Below are positions 12,148-27,100 of a stretch of DNA of 64,000 bases, piece by piece. Each line of letters opens with the position of its first letter. Position 1 is the stretch's first letter. Origin of the DNA: Dirofilaria immitis. Its lineage: Eukaryota; Nematoda; Chromadorea; Rhabditida; Onchocercidae. The DNA is taken from the NCBI GenBank assembly GCA_024305405.1, contig JAKNDB010000068.1, positions 944,501 through 1,008,500 of the forward strand, given 5' to 3'. The notes under the pieces were generated by a model. That model made no database searches. It was not told the DNA's origin and saw only the letters and a list, made by a program, of their open reading frames with translations. Both the position numbers and the translations under genes were made by a program.

Positions 12148-15100
12148 ATGCCAGCTGCTGGGCCAACATATCTTCGTAGCATTCTTACTACTGCTGATAT
12201 TGATGATAATGATGATAATCAACAGCATTTACGACATTTTCCGGATAATAAAGGATCATCACCGCCGATTATTCCGAAAGATATTGAGTATAAATTGCAT
12301 GTGACCGGATTACGCGAAAAACGTCTATGGCTTTTATTGATATGTTTAGCAGTACTGACGATTATTACACTCATCATATTGATTGTAAGCTTTTTCATAC
12401 TTTTTTGCCTAGAATATTAATTCTTTTACTTTTTTCGCTTCTTGTTTTTTTTTTTTTTTTTTTTGAGATCTTTGTTTATTTTTTTTGTTTTTGGAAATGA
12501 AAAGCAGCAAAATTGCTTTGATTAAATATTGTCAAAAGATTGAAAAAAAGTTAGCAAAAAAAAAGCAGTGCATTAAAAATATAGTAAAATAGATGATAAA
12601 TTTATATATAATTTTTCTTTTTTTTTTTATTTATTTATATCGAAGAATTAAATGTTTAATATATATCCTATAAAACTTTATCATATATTGCAAATTTAGC
12701 ACTTTTACTACGTTTTTTCTATTTTTGTTTCATCTGTTATTATTATTATTATCTGTCAATTATTTTCAATTTATTTTCAGGTAAATATCTTCATTATTCA
12801 TGTATTGGGTATGTCAACAAGAGGTATGAAACTTCTTCAATTTCATAGTCGATTTCATCCAAAAACCGGTAAAGAAGATACAGTTTTGCAATTTTCGGCT
12901 AGCAAAATACACCTGGGAAAAGTAATTGCAAAAAGTGGTACAGTTTATGGAAATATCGGGAAAGATTTGATAATTATAGGTTCCAGGGTAAGCTATATTT
13001 TTATTTGAGTAAAATATTTTAGCATTTAAAAAATTCAAAATATTCGAATTCAGAATATATTTTGAATTTTGACTTATTTAAATTAATAAGCACAAAACAT
13101 ATTTTGACAGTAAATCTTTGCCGAAATGATTTATTTGGATTATCGAAAATAAAATTTAAAAAAATAGAAATTATGATAGATGATTGCATTAATGGTAATA
13201 TCTGATTACTGATTAATCTGTTATAATCATGATAATATTATTCGATTGATTTCAAAAATTACCATTGAAAGCAATTCTTTTCGGAATTCTTTTATTTTAT
13301 TTTTATATTACTAATTTTTATCTACTAGTTTTATTCCATTTACAGCTTTTTTTTCCCTAAATTTTTAATCGATAACATTTCTCGACAAATTTCGTTCAAA
13401 TTTCTTCATTGTTCTTTGACACAAAAAAAGCCGTTATAAAAAATGTGGAAAATTTAAATTTAGGAAAAATTGAAATAAATGTTTGCAAAAAAAAAATAAA
13501 AAATGAAATGAAAATGAAACCGGCATGAAGTGAAGGATAGGTATTTTTGTGAGTTTATTTTTAGGTTATAATTGGCAATAACTCAAGTAAAAGTCGCCTA
13601 GTACTGCAAGATGGTATTTGTCGTTTTGAGAATAGCAGTCGATTTATCGTTCGTTATTAGTATTACCGTTTATTTCATAATTTTTTATCTTTAAATTTAT
13701 GAATTTTGAAATTTAAATTTAGAAGTTTTTTTTGGGCAATAAATTTATTTAAAATTAATTTTGGACGCAATTGTTTAAAGATTAATTTAATTAATTTATT
13801 TGAAGAAATACATGAAATTTAACAATATAAAATTATTTAACGAGTTATTCTATGGATCATTATTTAAGCAAGTAACTAAGAATGTATGTAATTTCAAAAT
13901 AAATTTACAGGTAAAAAACAAACTTCGACCCTATTTTAGTGCTCATCATCCATTGTTTCGTTTGGACAAAAAAATTAAAAAATTATCAGCTGCTCAAATT
14001 ATTACAGATAAGGTGCCTTTAAAAAAAATTTTTTTTTAAATTTCAGCAATTATTTATTTAGCAAAATTATAAAAACTCTTAAAATCGATGAATTTTATTT
14101 TTAACTTCAGTTGGAAATCATTGAAATTTGTAGCAAAAATTGAGACCAATTCTTGAATTTGTAATAAAATTTGAGGGTAATCTCTGGAAGCTGAAATTTA
14201 TCAAGAATTTTCGAAAAAATTAGTTCAGATTTGTAATTTTTGTTGATAATAATTTTTGAAATTCATAATCTTATTGCGAACAATCTTTCAGAATTGTTCG
14301 CTTTTTGTTGTTGTTGTTGTTGTTGTTGTTGCTTAAATTGTTTTACGATTTGAAATAATGTAGAAATACTGGAAATTATTGTTCTCAAGGCATTAAAGAA
14401 ATTTAGCAAATTTTATTTATATTTAATAATTGCTCTTTCTTTTTTCAAACGATTTAGTTATAGGAAAGAATTTCAATCTATTGAAATGATTCAAAGAAAT
14501 TTAGTTGACGTTACAATGCTTTTAGTTATTCAAATTTAATCAAATGAAAATTAATTTTTTAAGATTAAATTTTTTAGATTCGTTCACCAATTAACGATAG
14601 TTTACATCTGAATGTGACAAATCTAGGATTACGTGGCAATGAAGCGATACATTTCGAATCAAAACGAATAAATTTAAGCGGCAGAAATGGTATTACATTA
14701 ATTACAACGGTATGACAAAATTAATAATTTTCTACGCTATCATCTATTTCCATACATTATTCGTTTTAATGAAAATTTTAGAGCAGAAGATATTTGACAT
14801 TTAATCTATCTGTTCGGATAGAATATTTAGATCTATTTCTATTCATTCTCAATCTTTTCAACCTCAGATTCATCTCAAAGTTACAGTTCATCTTTTTCTC
14901 TCAAAAAAAAAAAAAAAAAAAAAAACAAAGATATTTTAGAGTGACTTATTTTTTTAATTTCGTCGATTTTTGCAATCAAATTTACAACTTTTTTTTTTTT
15001 GGGGAATTTTTAAATTTGAAAACTTTTTTCCCTAAGATTTTATCATATTTCTATTGGATAAAATATCTATCAATTCATCAAATAAATTGATAAAAGTTTT

Positions 15101-15404
15101 TGGAATATTTTTGGGTAAGTTTTAATTTTGCCATATAATTTTATGTTAAAAGACTAATTAATTATTCTTTATGATAATTTTAAACTTTTTATTTTTTTTC
15201 TTCCAGGCTGATGGTTCAATAACATTTTCGACTAAGAAACTATATTTTGGCAATAAGATGAAATTATTGCCACTAAGTTTATCACCATCATTAACTGCTT
15301 CCATAGATGCATTACGAGTTTGTATTTGTATGTCATCAAAGCCAAAGCTATTTACAGTAGCTGGTAATAAACCATGTTATGCACCGTTAGGTTTTTGTAC
15401 GTAA
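12148..15404 (+). CDS. sgcb: Beta-sarcoglycan, six exons, complete
   Basis: Exons: 12148-12384, 12781-12987, 13565-about 13648, 13911-14012, 14578-14709 and 15207-15404 (TAA). All introns are GT-AG and phases join at zero, giving about 319 aa, close to the usual 320. It is a type II membrane protein. A polar cytoplasmic N-terminus ends KRLWLLLICL, one membrane span covers about residues 60-86, and a long extracellular domain follows, rich in short beta-repeats (GKVIAKSGTVYGNIG). Four C-terminal cysteines (about 293, 295, 311, 318) form the cluster typical of sarcoglycans. The protein acts in the sarcoglycan subcomplex of the dystrophin complex at the muscle membrane. A putative AATAAA lies at 15474-15479. 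The exon 3 donor is uncertain: GTTCGT at 13649 keeps phase, while the better GTATTA at 13660 would not. Upstream noncoding exons cannot be excluded. Confidence 0.9.
14306..14331 (+). repeat. GTT trinucleotide microsatellite in a sarcoglycan intron
   Basis: About eight uninterrupted GTT units lie in the intron between exons 4 and 5. Confidence 0.9.
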
Positions 15405-18136
15405 TATTGAACATGAATGTAATTAAACTTGGTAAATTAGGCTCAAATTATTAAACATATTTGTTTGTTGCTGAATAAATATGGCTTCGATTATTAAAAG
15501 TAATCAATTTGATTAATTAGAATAAATAATTGTTGATAATTCTACAAATATTTTGATTCATTTTAAATGTTTGAACTTTTGTAATTTGTAATTTATTTAT
15601 TCATTTGTGATTTATGAAAATTTAAACAATACCCACAATTATCGATCAATTTGTCATTTAATTTCTACCCTTTTTTTTTTCGATGTAAATAAAGCAATAA
15701 AAAAAAACAGTTTGTAAATTTTAATGAATCGTTAAACATTAAGATTCTGTAACTTACGTAAAAGTCTCAAACGTCATATTGTTTTTCTATAGACGAACAA
15801 TTTGAATGTTTACATGAATAAGATTCTAAATTATAATGGATTATATATTTGTATGAAAGATCTAAAATCATACTATCATCTGGATTATCATCTGGATAAA
15901 TCGCATACTTACACAGAAGTACAAAATTGCATATTCATAGGCAAATTTCTGAATCAACGAATTAAATGGTTACGTAAAAATTCTAAATCGAATTATATGC
16001 TTTTTATTAATTTTTAATAGCGAATTTTTCTGATAGTCGCAAAAATTTTTCAATTCTATTAAATCATTTGAAAAATAGTCGCAAAAAATTTTTCAATTCT
16101 ATTAAATCATTTATCTTTTTTGTTATCAATTATTTATAGCGCATATCTCTTATTGATAATTTCCAATTTTTTTTTTTTAATGCAATATTTTTTCCAAAAA
16201 TGATATTAAGACAACCAAGTAATGCTTATTTAATCTTAAAATTCATTTGTTGATTGATAACTGTAAACTTTTTTAAATGTTAAAATTTGATCCTTTGAAA
16301 AAATGCAAGTTTTGAAATAGAAAAAAAAGCGAAAATGACAGGTCAAATTGTTTGTTGATAATCAAGTTGCTTTGTTTACAAAATAAAAATGGCGCGCTTC
16401 GCTAGATGGCATAAATAATATTCAGCATGGTTGACATATTCAAATATATTGAAATTTTCCAAATGTCGCCTTGCTGAATATTTATAACCTTGCTTGTCTC
16501 ATTTTCGTTTTACAAAATTTATTTCCTTTTTTAGTTTATAATTTCAAATTCTATTCAAATAAAATGCAATTAAGGAAGAGTAGTTTGAGAAATAATTAAA
16601 ATATCTAAAATGAAATGATAAAAAAATCAGATAAAATTATCAACTATTAATTGGATCATCCTAAATGCTAATCATTTTTAATCTTTCTTAACATAGCTGA
16701 AAATATTATGCGAAATAATTAATTTGTTCAAAAATATTCGAGAATAAAATTTCTATTTTTAATCGATCTCATAAGACGTTTTCATGTGAATTACAAAAAA
16801 AAAAAAAATTCAAATTAAATTATAAATGTTATTGTGATATTTCAGGTGAATAATTTTATTATCAAAATCATTAATCAAATGTTTACAATAATTTTAAATT
16901 TTGATCGAAATCAAAAAAAAACGATAAAGGTCGATTTTTCATTTATGCAAGAAAAATTGAATTAAATTGAAAAAAAAAGGAAATGATTATTGATGATTAA
17001 ATTAATCAATCTGAAAAATAAATCATTTGATATTCGGAAGGGAATGAAATTTCCTATTATGAAGCACATATCAAAAATTGTATCGTTGTTTCATTTATTT
17101 TTGCTAACGCTAAAAAATCATTGATATATTAATTATATGTCTATCTATTTGTTTCTTTAATTATTTCATTTCAATCGTTCCCACTTTTTTTTTATCATTA
17201 TTTCGCAATTTTTATCATTATTTCGCAATTTTTATCATTGCAATATTTTTTTCGCTTAAAAAAGAAAATTATTTTTTATTTGATTAATGATTTCTATTGC
17301 AATCAATCATTTCATTTTTTTTTAAACTTTTCTTGTTTCTTTTTTTTTTCTCTTTGTTCTATCCGTTCCGCATTAATTCTTCCGTTGAAAATGAACGATT
17401 AATATATATATATCTAAATTAGGTATCAAATTTGACGTTTTCTTTACCCAAATTGATGATGTGTACAACTGTTCCTTCGTTCCATTTTGATCAATTAATT
17501 CCTAATGTTAAATTCATTTTTTCCCCTGTGCTATATTTTCATTGCCGTACTTCTATCGCGTTTCCGCTTACCGCTGTAACCGTAAAATTGCTATCGTCGT
17601 TGCATCTAGTCGTTGCATCTACTCATTCCATCTATCAGAAGTTCATCGTTGTAGTGCAAGTCACTAATGGAATTGTATCGAATAAGATGAAAAAAAAAAA
17701 ATTTTTTCACCTTAATATTATATCTTTTTCTTGATATTTATTGTTCTAATATCATCCATGTGCTAGTAGGTAATCATAAATAACCTAGTAAAGAAGATTT
17801 GTTTAAAATGAATTCTATTTTCTATTTTTTTTTTTATCTTTAATATTCAAGAACTGATCTATTTTTAGCTCATTTATTTATATATTTCAATTTTAAAGAC
17901 TAAATTATATCTCTATAATAAGAGAATCCTAGATTTGTCCAATTTTTGTTGGTATTATAAATCATCGAATTCAGTTTAGATTGGCTTTAATATAATATAT
18001 TTATGAATCATAATTAAACCTAATATAACAGGTTATAAAATTATGTAAATATTTTCATCAATATTATAATTTAAAAAGCAAAAAACTTTTTCTGCTAACG
18101 TAAGCAATATTGTCGAAAAAATTTATTTGTAAACAG
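15405..18136. other. Spacer between sarcoglycan and TRPM genes
   Basis: This is mostly A+T-rich intergenic sequence. It holds a long imperfect hairpin at 16408-16489, a triple copy of TTTTTATCATTATTTCGCAA near 17190-17240, and a less A+T-rich segment at about 17430-17660. That segment sits where a promoter or first noncoding exon of the TRPM gene would be expected. The open frame over it resembles no channel sequence. Confidence 0.5.
16408..16489 (+). ncRNA. Candidate hairpin RNA (pre-miRNA-like), unverified
   Basis: The 5' arm contains ATTCAGCATGGTTGACAT and the 3' arm ATGTCGCCTTGCTGAAT. They pair with one mismatch, one bulged T and one G-U, around a loop of about 26 nt. The stem extends outward through GGCATAAAT and ATTTATAACC after a 3-nt bulge. 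Length and shape fit a microRNA precursor, but neither arm matches a conserved nematode microRNA I recall. A short inverted-repeat element is the alternative. Strand is assumed. Confidence 0.3.
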
Positions 18137-21100
18137 GTGAATTATTATCAATTGCTAATGGAAAACAATGAAGAAGCTTCACATAGTGATGAATTACATG
18201 CTACTACCGTGAAGCTATACGTGGAATCAACATATCGTAATAATCATGGTTTAACAGAACAAATTTGTCCAGCACTATTAATCAAATCACAGAAAGCAAT
18301 TCCTAAAGTGGTAAAATATATTTATAGTCATTTGGCTGCATATTCGTCTCGTATCGATGAAGGTATACCTGATATTATCATTTCATTAATTTCCGGTGAA
18401 AATATTATTGATTTGCAGGTAATTTTAAATTTTTGCAATCTTACATTTTTTTTTATTTCGATATAATATTTAAAACATTATATAGGAACTTTTTGGATCA
18501 TCCTTTTTTTTTTAATTTATCTAATTTTTGCTCTTCATTTTAATTCAATTTTAAAAAAAAACAATTGATTTAATTATCGATCAATTAAAATTAATCGATT
18601 TTTGTTAATTGATTAATTAAAATTAATTGATTTGCAATATTATCGCTCTTTTCAATTTGAACATTTTTTTTTGCATTTGGTTAAAAATTAAAATTTGCAA
18701 AAATTTCTGTTTCGTTTTCATTGTAAGCAAAATTGAATTGAATTGATAACAAGTCAAATATCACATTTCATGATAATAAGAAGAAATATTGAAAAAAAAA
18801 AAAAAACGATATTTTCTTTTTAAATGAAAGAATCAAATATATCTATCTATGTTTACTAAAAATTTTATAAATTTCTTTTAAACTAGAAATAAAATATTCT
18901 GTATACTTTTTTTTTCCAATTTCATTAGTACTTTTTATTAACATTTTTTGTTTCTTTTGTAATTTAACGGGGCAAAAACGGTCATCAATGATTATGCAAA
19001 AATTTATAAAATAATTTTTACAGAAACAAAAACAAATTGAGAAGGCTCTTTTACGAATTGTTTTAAATTGTAATTCATGGCTTATAATATCTGGTGAAGC
19101 ATATGATCCATTAGCTTGTGCTGCTGCTAAAATTGTACACGCTAAAGAATCTACTGTAAGTGAATTCAGAATTCAAAATATATGTCATAAAACATTTTAA
19201 ATAATTTAAAATCCATTTTAAATAATTTTTTATGAAATATAAAATTAAAATTGAACATGCATTTGATGCTATTCATTTTGAAATATATGATGAAATATTT
19301 AAATCTGAAAATGGATTCAGAATTCAAAAAACGTTGAAACACTTTTTGTTGGCAGTAAATGATATTAGTTGTGTGGCAGTAAACGATCAACAAACATGTC
19401 ACATACCGATGATTGACACGCAATGTAAAACAATGATGATACTATGGATGGAACGATTACTTCCGATCAAAAATTAGCATTATTCAAAACTCTTATCACT
19501 CTGAAACTCTCAACACCACCGCCTGGTAAAACTTTGAAAAATTCCCAAGACATGTACAATATAAAATTTGATTTGCTGAATATTCCGCGATAATTGATAT
19601 ATATTATACAGTAGCGCTTCAATGCGCTATCACTGAAAGAGATGATAGTTTTATCATTGATTCTTATCATACAAAATAATTTCTGCAAAATTTAGAATAA
19701 AATTTGAAACAAACAAATATTCCAGAAAATATTTTAGCGTTACTAATCGGAGTACCACAAGGTGGTACTACTTCACCATCACAAACTGTATTATTGCCGC
19801 CTAGTGAGCATGAAAATTTACCAATACCAGTAGCATTATTTTGTGGAAATGAATTATCATCACTTGCTGAACTTCGGGCACATTTGCAATGTGGCATACC
19901 GGTGATTGTTTTGCAGGTTGGTAAATCAGAAATTGAAAATATGTAACAGCAAATAAATGATCGAAAATAATTACGAAATAATAATTTATTGAATTTCTTT
20001 AAACATTCGACATTGACATCAATTTTTGATTTCGAAAATTTATATTTTTTTTTTTCGAAAAGGATTTCAGGATGGCAGTGAGCTTTGTGCCATTTTGAAT
20101 ATTTCCTGGTTGCTATATCGTAGTTCAGCATTCCATTTCGAGAAATGGTTAGAATGGTTGGATTTGGAATTGCGTACTTTGGCACCAAATAGTCTATTAC
20201 ACGGAAATGAATTAATTAATGAAGCAAAGAAAATATTATTGCTTCATTGGCTGCTGGTTGTAGCGAAGTACCATTATTAGCTTTTATACTTATTGAACAG
20301 GTTAGGTAATTTTTCCGTTTCTGATTCTAAACAAGATAATTTTCCTGCTATTAACTTTTATATTTATTGATTTTAAAAATTTTGAAAATCTGAGAGCTTA
20401 TCAATTATTTTTTAATTATTCAGAATCCTTGAAGTATGAAGCGATATTGAAGGTATATTTCAATCATCTACTATAAAATATCATATTTTCTTTTTATTCC
20501 AAATATTCTTATCTAATAATAATAATCGATTTCCATTTAACATTTTAAATTTCAGGTTAGTAACTTGTGTGACTATTTATTAAAATTATGCATGCAAAGC
20601 GCTATTGATAAGAATGATATTCAACGTTTGTTACGGCTTGCAATAAAACTTGACGTTCCATCAATTATTTTATCAACCGATCTTACGAAACTTCATACTG
20701 ATATGGTAAATGAAAGTATTTTAAAATAAAATTACAATAATTTGAGACTATTTGTTGTTGCAAATTGATTACTCTTCTGTTCTAATTAATCTTTGATTTA
20801 ATCTGTCCTGAATTTTGATTGAAAATTTAAAGCAGTCTAAACAGATGTATTTGTATTTATTTTCATTTGCTGAATCAGAAAAAAATTATAGAATTTTTTT
20901 GAATTTAGTAAATTCAAAAAAGCGAATCAAAAGTTTGACATTTAAAATAATCGATGAAATTTAATTTGCTAATTTAAACAATTTTTTTAAGGCAATCAGT
21001 GATCTTTTCGAAGAGACTTTATTATCGGATAATCGATTAATTATTTTAGCAGCCATATTGGAGCAAAATATTTCATTGAAAATTTCATTATATTTTTAAC

Positions 21101-24100
21101 AAAATTAATGCGGCATACTTCAGATCAAGTAAACAATTTTCAAGAATAATCTAATTTTTGACTAAATGATGCCAAAAATTTCAAGCGATAAAATTTTAGA
21201 AATTAAGTCAAAATATCAAAATAATTTTTAACAGAATAATAAATTTGACAGATGAATAAATATCATTCTATATCGGTGAAAAAAAAATATTTGTATTTGC
21301 TAAATTTTTAGGCATTTTTTCATAATATCATTGTTTCCCATTGTTTGGGAAGAAATTCTCCAATAGCAGAAATTGATGCAACATTCATCGAAGAATTAAA
21401 TCAACTATTGGTAATGGATCAGTTTAAATATTTGAAAATTTCAATTTAACTCAAAAATTGGTAATAACTCGAAATAGAAAACCTTATTGGATAGTTTGCA
21501 AAATTAATTTCAGGTTTATTTATCAGGTGGTGTCAAAAATTTGTTACCGGTGTCGTATTTTCATCAGCATATGCCTAATCAAAATCAATTATTTCAAATA
21601 CTAGCAATATGGTCGATACTGTTGAATCGTCTTGAATTAGCAAAATGTCTTTGCGCATATTCTTTTGAACCGATATCACTATCAGTAATCCTTGCACGGA
21701 TATGTAATTCTCTTGCTTTTGAGGTCAGATAATTTGGAATAATTTTAGAAATGGGCCTTAAAATTTGCCAAGTTTCTTGTTAGTAACAATAGAAACTTTT
21801 AAACAAAATATAATTTTATCAGCCGATTTGTTAGTATATTTTAGTATTGTCTACTGAATTATAATTAATATGGCTAATTCAGCACTATTCGTTTTAATTT
21901 TATCTTTTTCAACATTGTTCATTAAATTCATTAAATTTAATGAAGAGACTTTCTAATTAGTATAGCTGATATATGAATAATTGTTATTAATAGAATCGAA
22001 ATTATCCTTCAGAATATCTCTTATAGGTACATGACTATCTCCTATATGAAAATGATTTGAGGAAAGCAGCACGATGGTTTAGTACACATGCAAGTACAAT
22101 ATTAGATGCTGCAAATGATGAATCACCTTGTGAAACTTATCGTTTATTGTGTATGCCATTAGAATCATTCGATGGTTTAACATTAACGGAACTTGCACTT
22201 CAGGTGTTGCATTATTCTGAATAATTTAAATAATATTCTATTTTTCAATTCCTTTAGTTTTTTCATTATTATTATTATTATATTCGAATTATTTTGGAAT
22301 GAAATTTTCAGACGAACAATAAACAATTTGTAGCACATCGATGTTGCCAAAAATGGATTTATCGACTTTTGTACGGAAAATTACAGGTATAAATAATATA
22401 AATCATTGATAAAATTTTTTAAATAATAGTACTGAACATTAATTTTTTTTAATGATTATTAGATCAGTTGGCAACAATTTAAAATATATCTTTATGTTTA
22501 TAGTTATAATTAAGCTGATTACTGTATTTTGTACTACTGTATTTTGTATTACTTTCTTACTATATCGTCGTAAAATTTATATAGGTCGCTTGTTCGAAGG
22601 GTTTTGTATTTTTACCACATTGGTTAAAAATTTTGCTCGCATCAATATTAATAATTCCGATTCAATGGTGGATACGATATCGTGCGCCCGAACATCATCG
22701 CCATGATCGAAGTTCAACCATTAGTCCTACAGCAGCATTTTTACAATTTCATGGACAAGAAAGTACTAGAAGGAAATATTCCGCTCATAGGTAATAACGA
22801 AATAAATTCAGCCTGATACATTCTAAACATAATGCAGCAAAAAGATCATGCAAAAAAAAAAAATGAAAGAAAATAAGATGATAATTTAGTATGCAACGTG
22901 ATGAGTATATTATGCCAACTATTCATGCTGAACGATCTCCAGGTGAAACGTCAACAAATTCTTGTCTTCTAATGGAAGGTAAAATTTTGCTATTATATTT
23001 TAAATATTCTGTGTTTGATTTTTTAACTGATAAGTAATAATAATGCCAGGAATAAAAATTCAATTTTGATAATTTTACTGTAAAAGCGTCAAAGTTGTTA
23101 GAAACCTTTTAGGTCAACAAACAGTCGAAGGTTTAATGCTAAGAGAAATTGATCCATTTTCAATTTCGATACCGAAGCAAAAAGAACGAAGACGAATGCG
23201 ACAACATATCTCTTTATCAATTGGAGCATTCTATTCGACACCAATTGTCAAATATTGGCTTTCCCTTGCTTTTCGAATCATTCATATTATTTTATTTGCA
23301 TATACGGTTAGTGCAAGAATCAATAAGTTCTATTACATTCAAAAATATATTTTTGTTATTGTTTGGAAAATCCTAAGAAATCTTAAGTAAAAAAGATTTT
23401 ATTTAATGATTCATTTAATGATGATGGTATGTGGTAGAATAGAATTAGATAATATTATATCATGATTAGATAATATCATGATTAAAATTAATCATTTCCT
23501 TGCAGTAGAAATGAATTCAATTTAGCTCAGTTGGATTTAATTAGAGGATAATGATTGCTGGATGAGTTTAAATGATTATTTATTGATTGTCTCTGTAATC
23601 ACCGATTGAAATACTAACTTCTGAACATAAGAAACTCTTTTGTGTGTTGGTGATTCATTGTTTTTTATAGTGAGCAATGGCTTACAACATATTAAGGGTT
23701 ATCCGAAGGGTTTAATTATTAGAACAAAGAATGAAAGATGGACAATATTTGAAACATATGCAAAAGTTTTGATCGTTACAACGTATTACTACAATATGTC
23801 AAATAATCAGCATAGATTTTAGATAACATCTTAAGCAATGCACACATGCATATATTAGCAAAATAGAAGGTAAGAAAATAAGTTTCTACTGAGATTTGAA
23901 TAAATGATTCATTTTCTAAGAAATACTACACATTTCTGTTATACAAAAATCTTTAATTATTTCATCATAATTGATATCGTAAAATATTTCATAATATTTT
24001 CGGATTTTCCGATAATTTATTTGTCATCAGAATCAAGGAATTCAGTGCATATTTTTTTTTTTGCACGTTGATACTAATGATATATCATTTAGGATTGATT

Positions 24101-27100
24101 GCTTCAAAATTATCACCGATATATTTAAATATGCTACAAGCTACAAGAATTATTATTTTTTTTTGATTCCAATTTCATGATTAATTAATTCCAAATTACT
24201 GTAATTATTTTTGATTGATTTTAATTAGAATTTATAATATCAGATATCACTTCCTGGTTGTGGATCAATCATTTTGGATACTCTAATATGGTTTTGGACA
24301 TTTTTATCACTTATTGAATCAATTTGGGTATTTTCCATGCGTATTCAACGAGCACCCTTCGTCAAGTATAATTTAATTAATTTAAATTGAAATTCAAATA
24401 AGCATATTAAACTTTTAAAATTTGTAAGATAACTGAGCAACAAAATTATCATATAAAATGAATAATGGTGTTAAAAACTTCAAATAATTTTGCAAATCTT
24501 AATCAATTTGAATAATTCAATTATCATTGCAAAAACGAATAAAAAATTTCAAAAATTTTCAGCTTCGTTGGCGTTTTTTGATATTATTGTGATAGCATTA
24601 CATCTCCTAATTATTCTTATTTTGAAAATACTTTCTTTTACAATTTCTATCAGTTCTGTGGTTTGTTTTTTCATCTTTTTTTTAAAAAAAAAAATTTATT
24701 ATGTCAAAAGGCAGTGAAGAGAGATTCAGGAAGGCTTTGAATGTATGATCAGATGTATTGATTCTGTGATATCAAATGAATGACAGTTAGAAATTTATCA
24801 ATACCATCGAGAATCAGATTTTCGTCATTTTATGAAATAACTCTTCTCCGAATCGCAGTTATTTTTCATTTATGATTCAGATACATTGATATAAAATCTT
24901 CTATTTAGATATAATTGAAACAGAATCTTCTATTCCACTACATTAAATTCCAATACATCTTCCTACTCAAATATATGAAAAACAATTATAATAGCTATAC
25001 TATATTTTACACCTAACAATTTTCAAATAATTGTGAGAAATGTATCGATGCATATGTGTTGTGTTCAGATATTCGATTTATAAATGTTGACGAAAATTTG
25101 AGAAGATTTTCTTTGAAGAAAGCTGATTTCAGGGGATATCAAACGTGAAAATCAAAGGACATGAAACCATGAAATCTTTGAGTATTATTAATCCTTGAAA
25201 TTTAATGATGATTTTGAAAATTTTTTGTTGAATTCTGCATTTTAGCCATTTCATATACCGTATGCAATACGTATTTCGTCAGCATTTCTATTACTTTATT
25301 TGTGCTATTCAACACTATTTCATTTTGTCCCATTATCGCAAACATTTGGCGCATTTGTCGTACGTGTTAAACTTATGATTATCCGAGATTTTTCAATTTT
25401 TTAATACTTATCGCTTTAGTGATCGGAAGGTTTGTGTATATTTTTTTTTATCATAGCAAATTTATTATTTATCACAAAATTTTCATTAAAATAGTGATAA
25501 TTTACAAAATAGAAAAATGATAAATAAATTATCTGTGAAGTACAAGTATAATAATTGTGCAATTGCAACGATTGTTTGAATAATTACTTGTAAAAAATTA
25601 TTTAGTAGCGAAAAAATGGGAAAATTCTTTTCTATTACTGTAAAAATTATTTAGGAAAATTCTTTTCTATTACTGTAAAAAATTATTTAGGAAAATTCTT
25701 TTCTATTACTGTAAAAAATTATTTAGGAAAATTCTTTTTCTATATTACTGTAAAAAATTATTTAGTAGTGAAAAAAAAGAAAAGAATTTTCCTATTTTTA
25801 AGAGTCATCGAAACTATGCACAGTATTCTTCCATCTTCTGTTTTATAGCAATTTCAAATTTTCAGTAGTGCGATAGCAGTTCGTTCATTATTATATCCGG
25901 ATCAAGCTTTAACTTGGCTATTAATTTCAAAAACATTTTCTTGGGCCTGGTTTTCATTATTTCAAATTCAGTACAATGGTATAATTTATAATGTACTTCT
26001 ATTCTGTATCCCTCTGAAAATGGATTATTTCTATTTTTATATTTTAATTCAAAATAAACATGATTATATGTTTACTGGTATTCAACTTATCTTACTAATT
26101 AATTAAATTATCTGTCAATTGTCAATTCGCTGTCAATCTAACAAACTTATCTATCAATTAATAATTATCAATTATTAAAATCTAAACTACAGAAGAAAAA
26201 TCCTACGCAGAAATAATTATCGAATTTAAAGGCAGTATTTAAATTAGGATATGAGAAATCTAGCCAATTATAATTTTAAAATAATATCATAATATTTTGG
26301 CAATTGAATTTTCTTGTAGAACTTCATGAAACAGAACACTGTAAAAAGACATATCTCGGTGATTATCATAATCGTGATCGTTGTGTAGCAATTGGTGGCT
26401 TTAGTGATTATAATTGTCCAAGTCAAAATTGGATTGGACATTTAGCAGTATTGGAATATTTCATCGTGTTAAAATTAATCTGTTGGCCAATTCTTTTTGC
26501 GCTTTTTTCCAAAACAGCCAAAGAAGTAGATAACAAAGCGGATCAAATTTGGAAATATCAACTTTATTCAATGGTTGAAGATTTAAGGTTAGTTAATGTT
26601 TTTATTTATTTTTAAATTTATTCAAATAATCCTTAATAAATCAATAATAATCAATTTTACCATCATGTCCATGCTGAACTATTCTTGAACCCTAAAATTT
26701 TTTTATGATTTCATCAACAGAAAAAAAAGCTATTAATTAATTTTAATTTTTCAATCAATGAATAAAATTGATATTTCTAAATTTGATCCATTTCATTGTT
26801 GCTACTTTTTCTCTGTTATGAAAAAAGAACGCGAAAAAAAATGGCCAATAGATGATAGCTTTGGTTAAACTATCCGTCAAATCTTACTATATCTCATTGT
26901 ATGATAACATTGGAAGATTCTGCGTCAAAAACATCATATCATATTATGTGACAAAAATTTTCGATTCTATGGAAAGTTAAAATAGCTTGAAATATATACG
27001 TCCAATTTTCTATCATTTTGATTTTGTTGAAATTGGTTGATAATATATTTTTTACGTATCAGATTCCGTCCTCCATTACCGCCACCATTTACACTATTCT

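Noticed and set aside
17432..17734. 100-codon frame upstream of the TRPM exons
   Set aside because: No resemblance to TRPM N-termini and no ATG; kept only as a compositional note.
19427..19430. Apparent one-base loss in an A run of a TRPM exon
   Set aside because: An intron from 19425 to 19477 with GT and AG ends joins the flanking frames in phase, so a frameshift is not required here.
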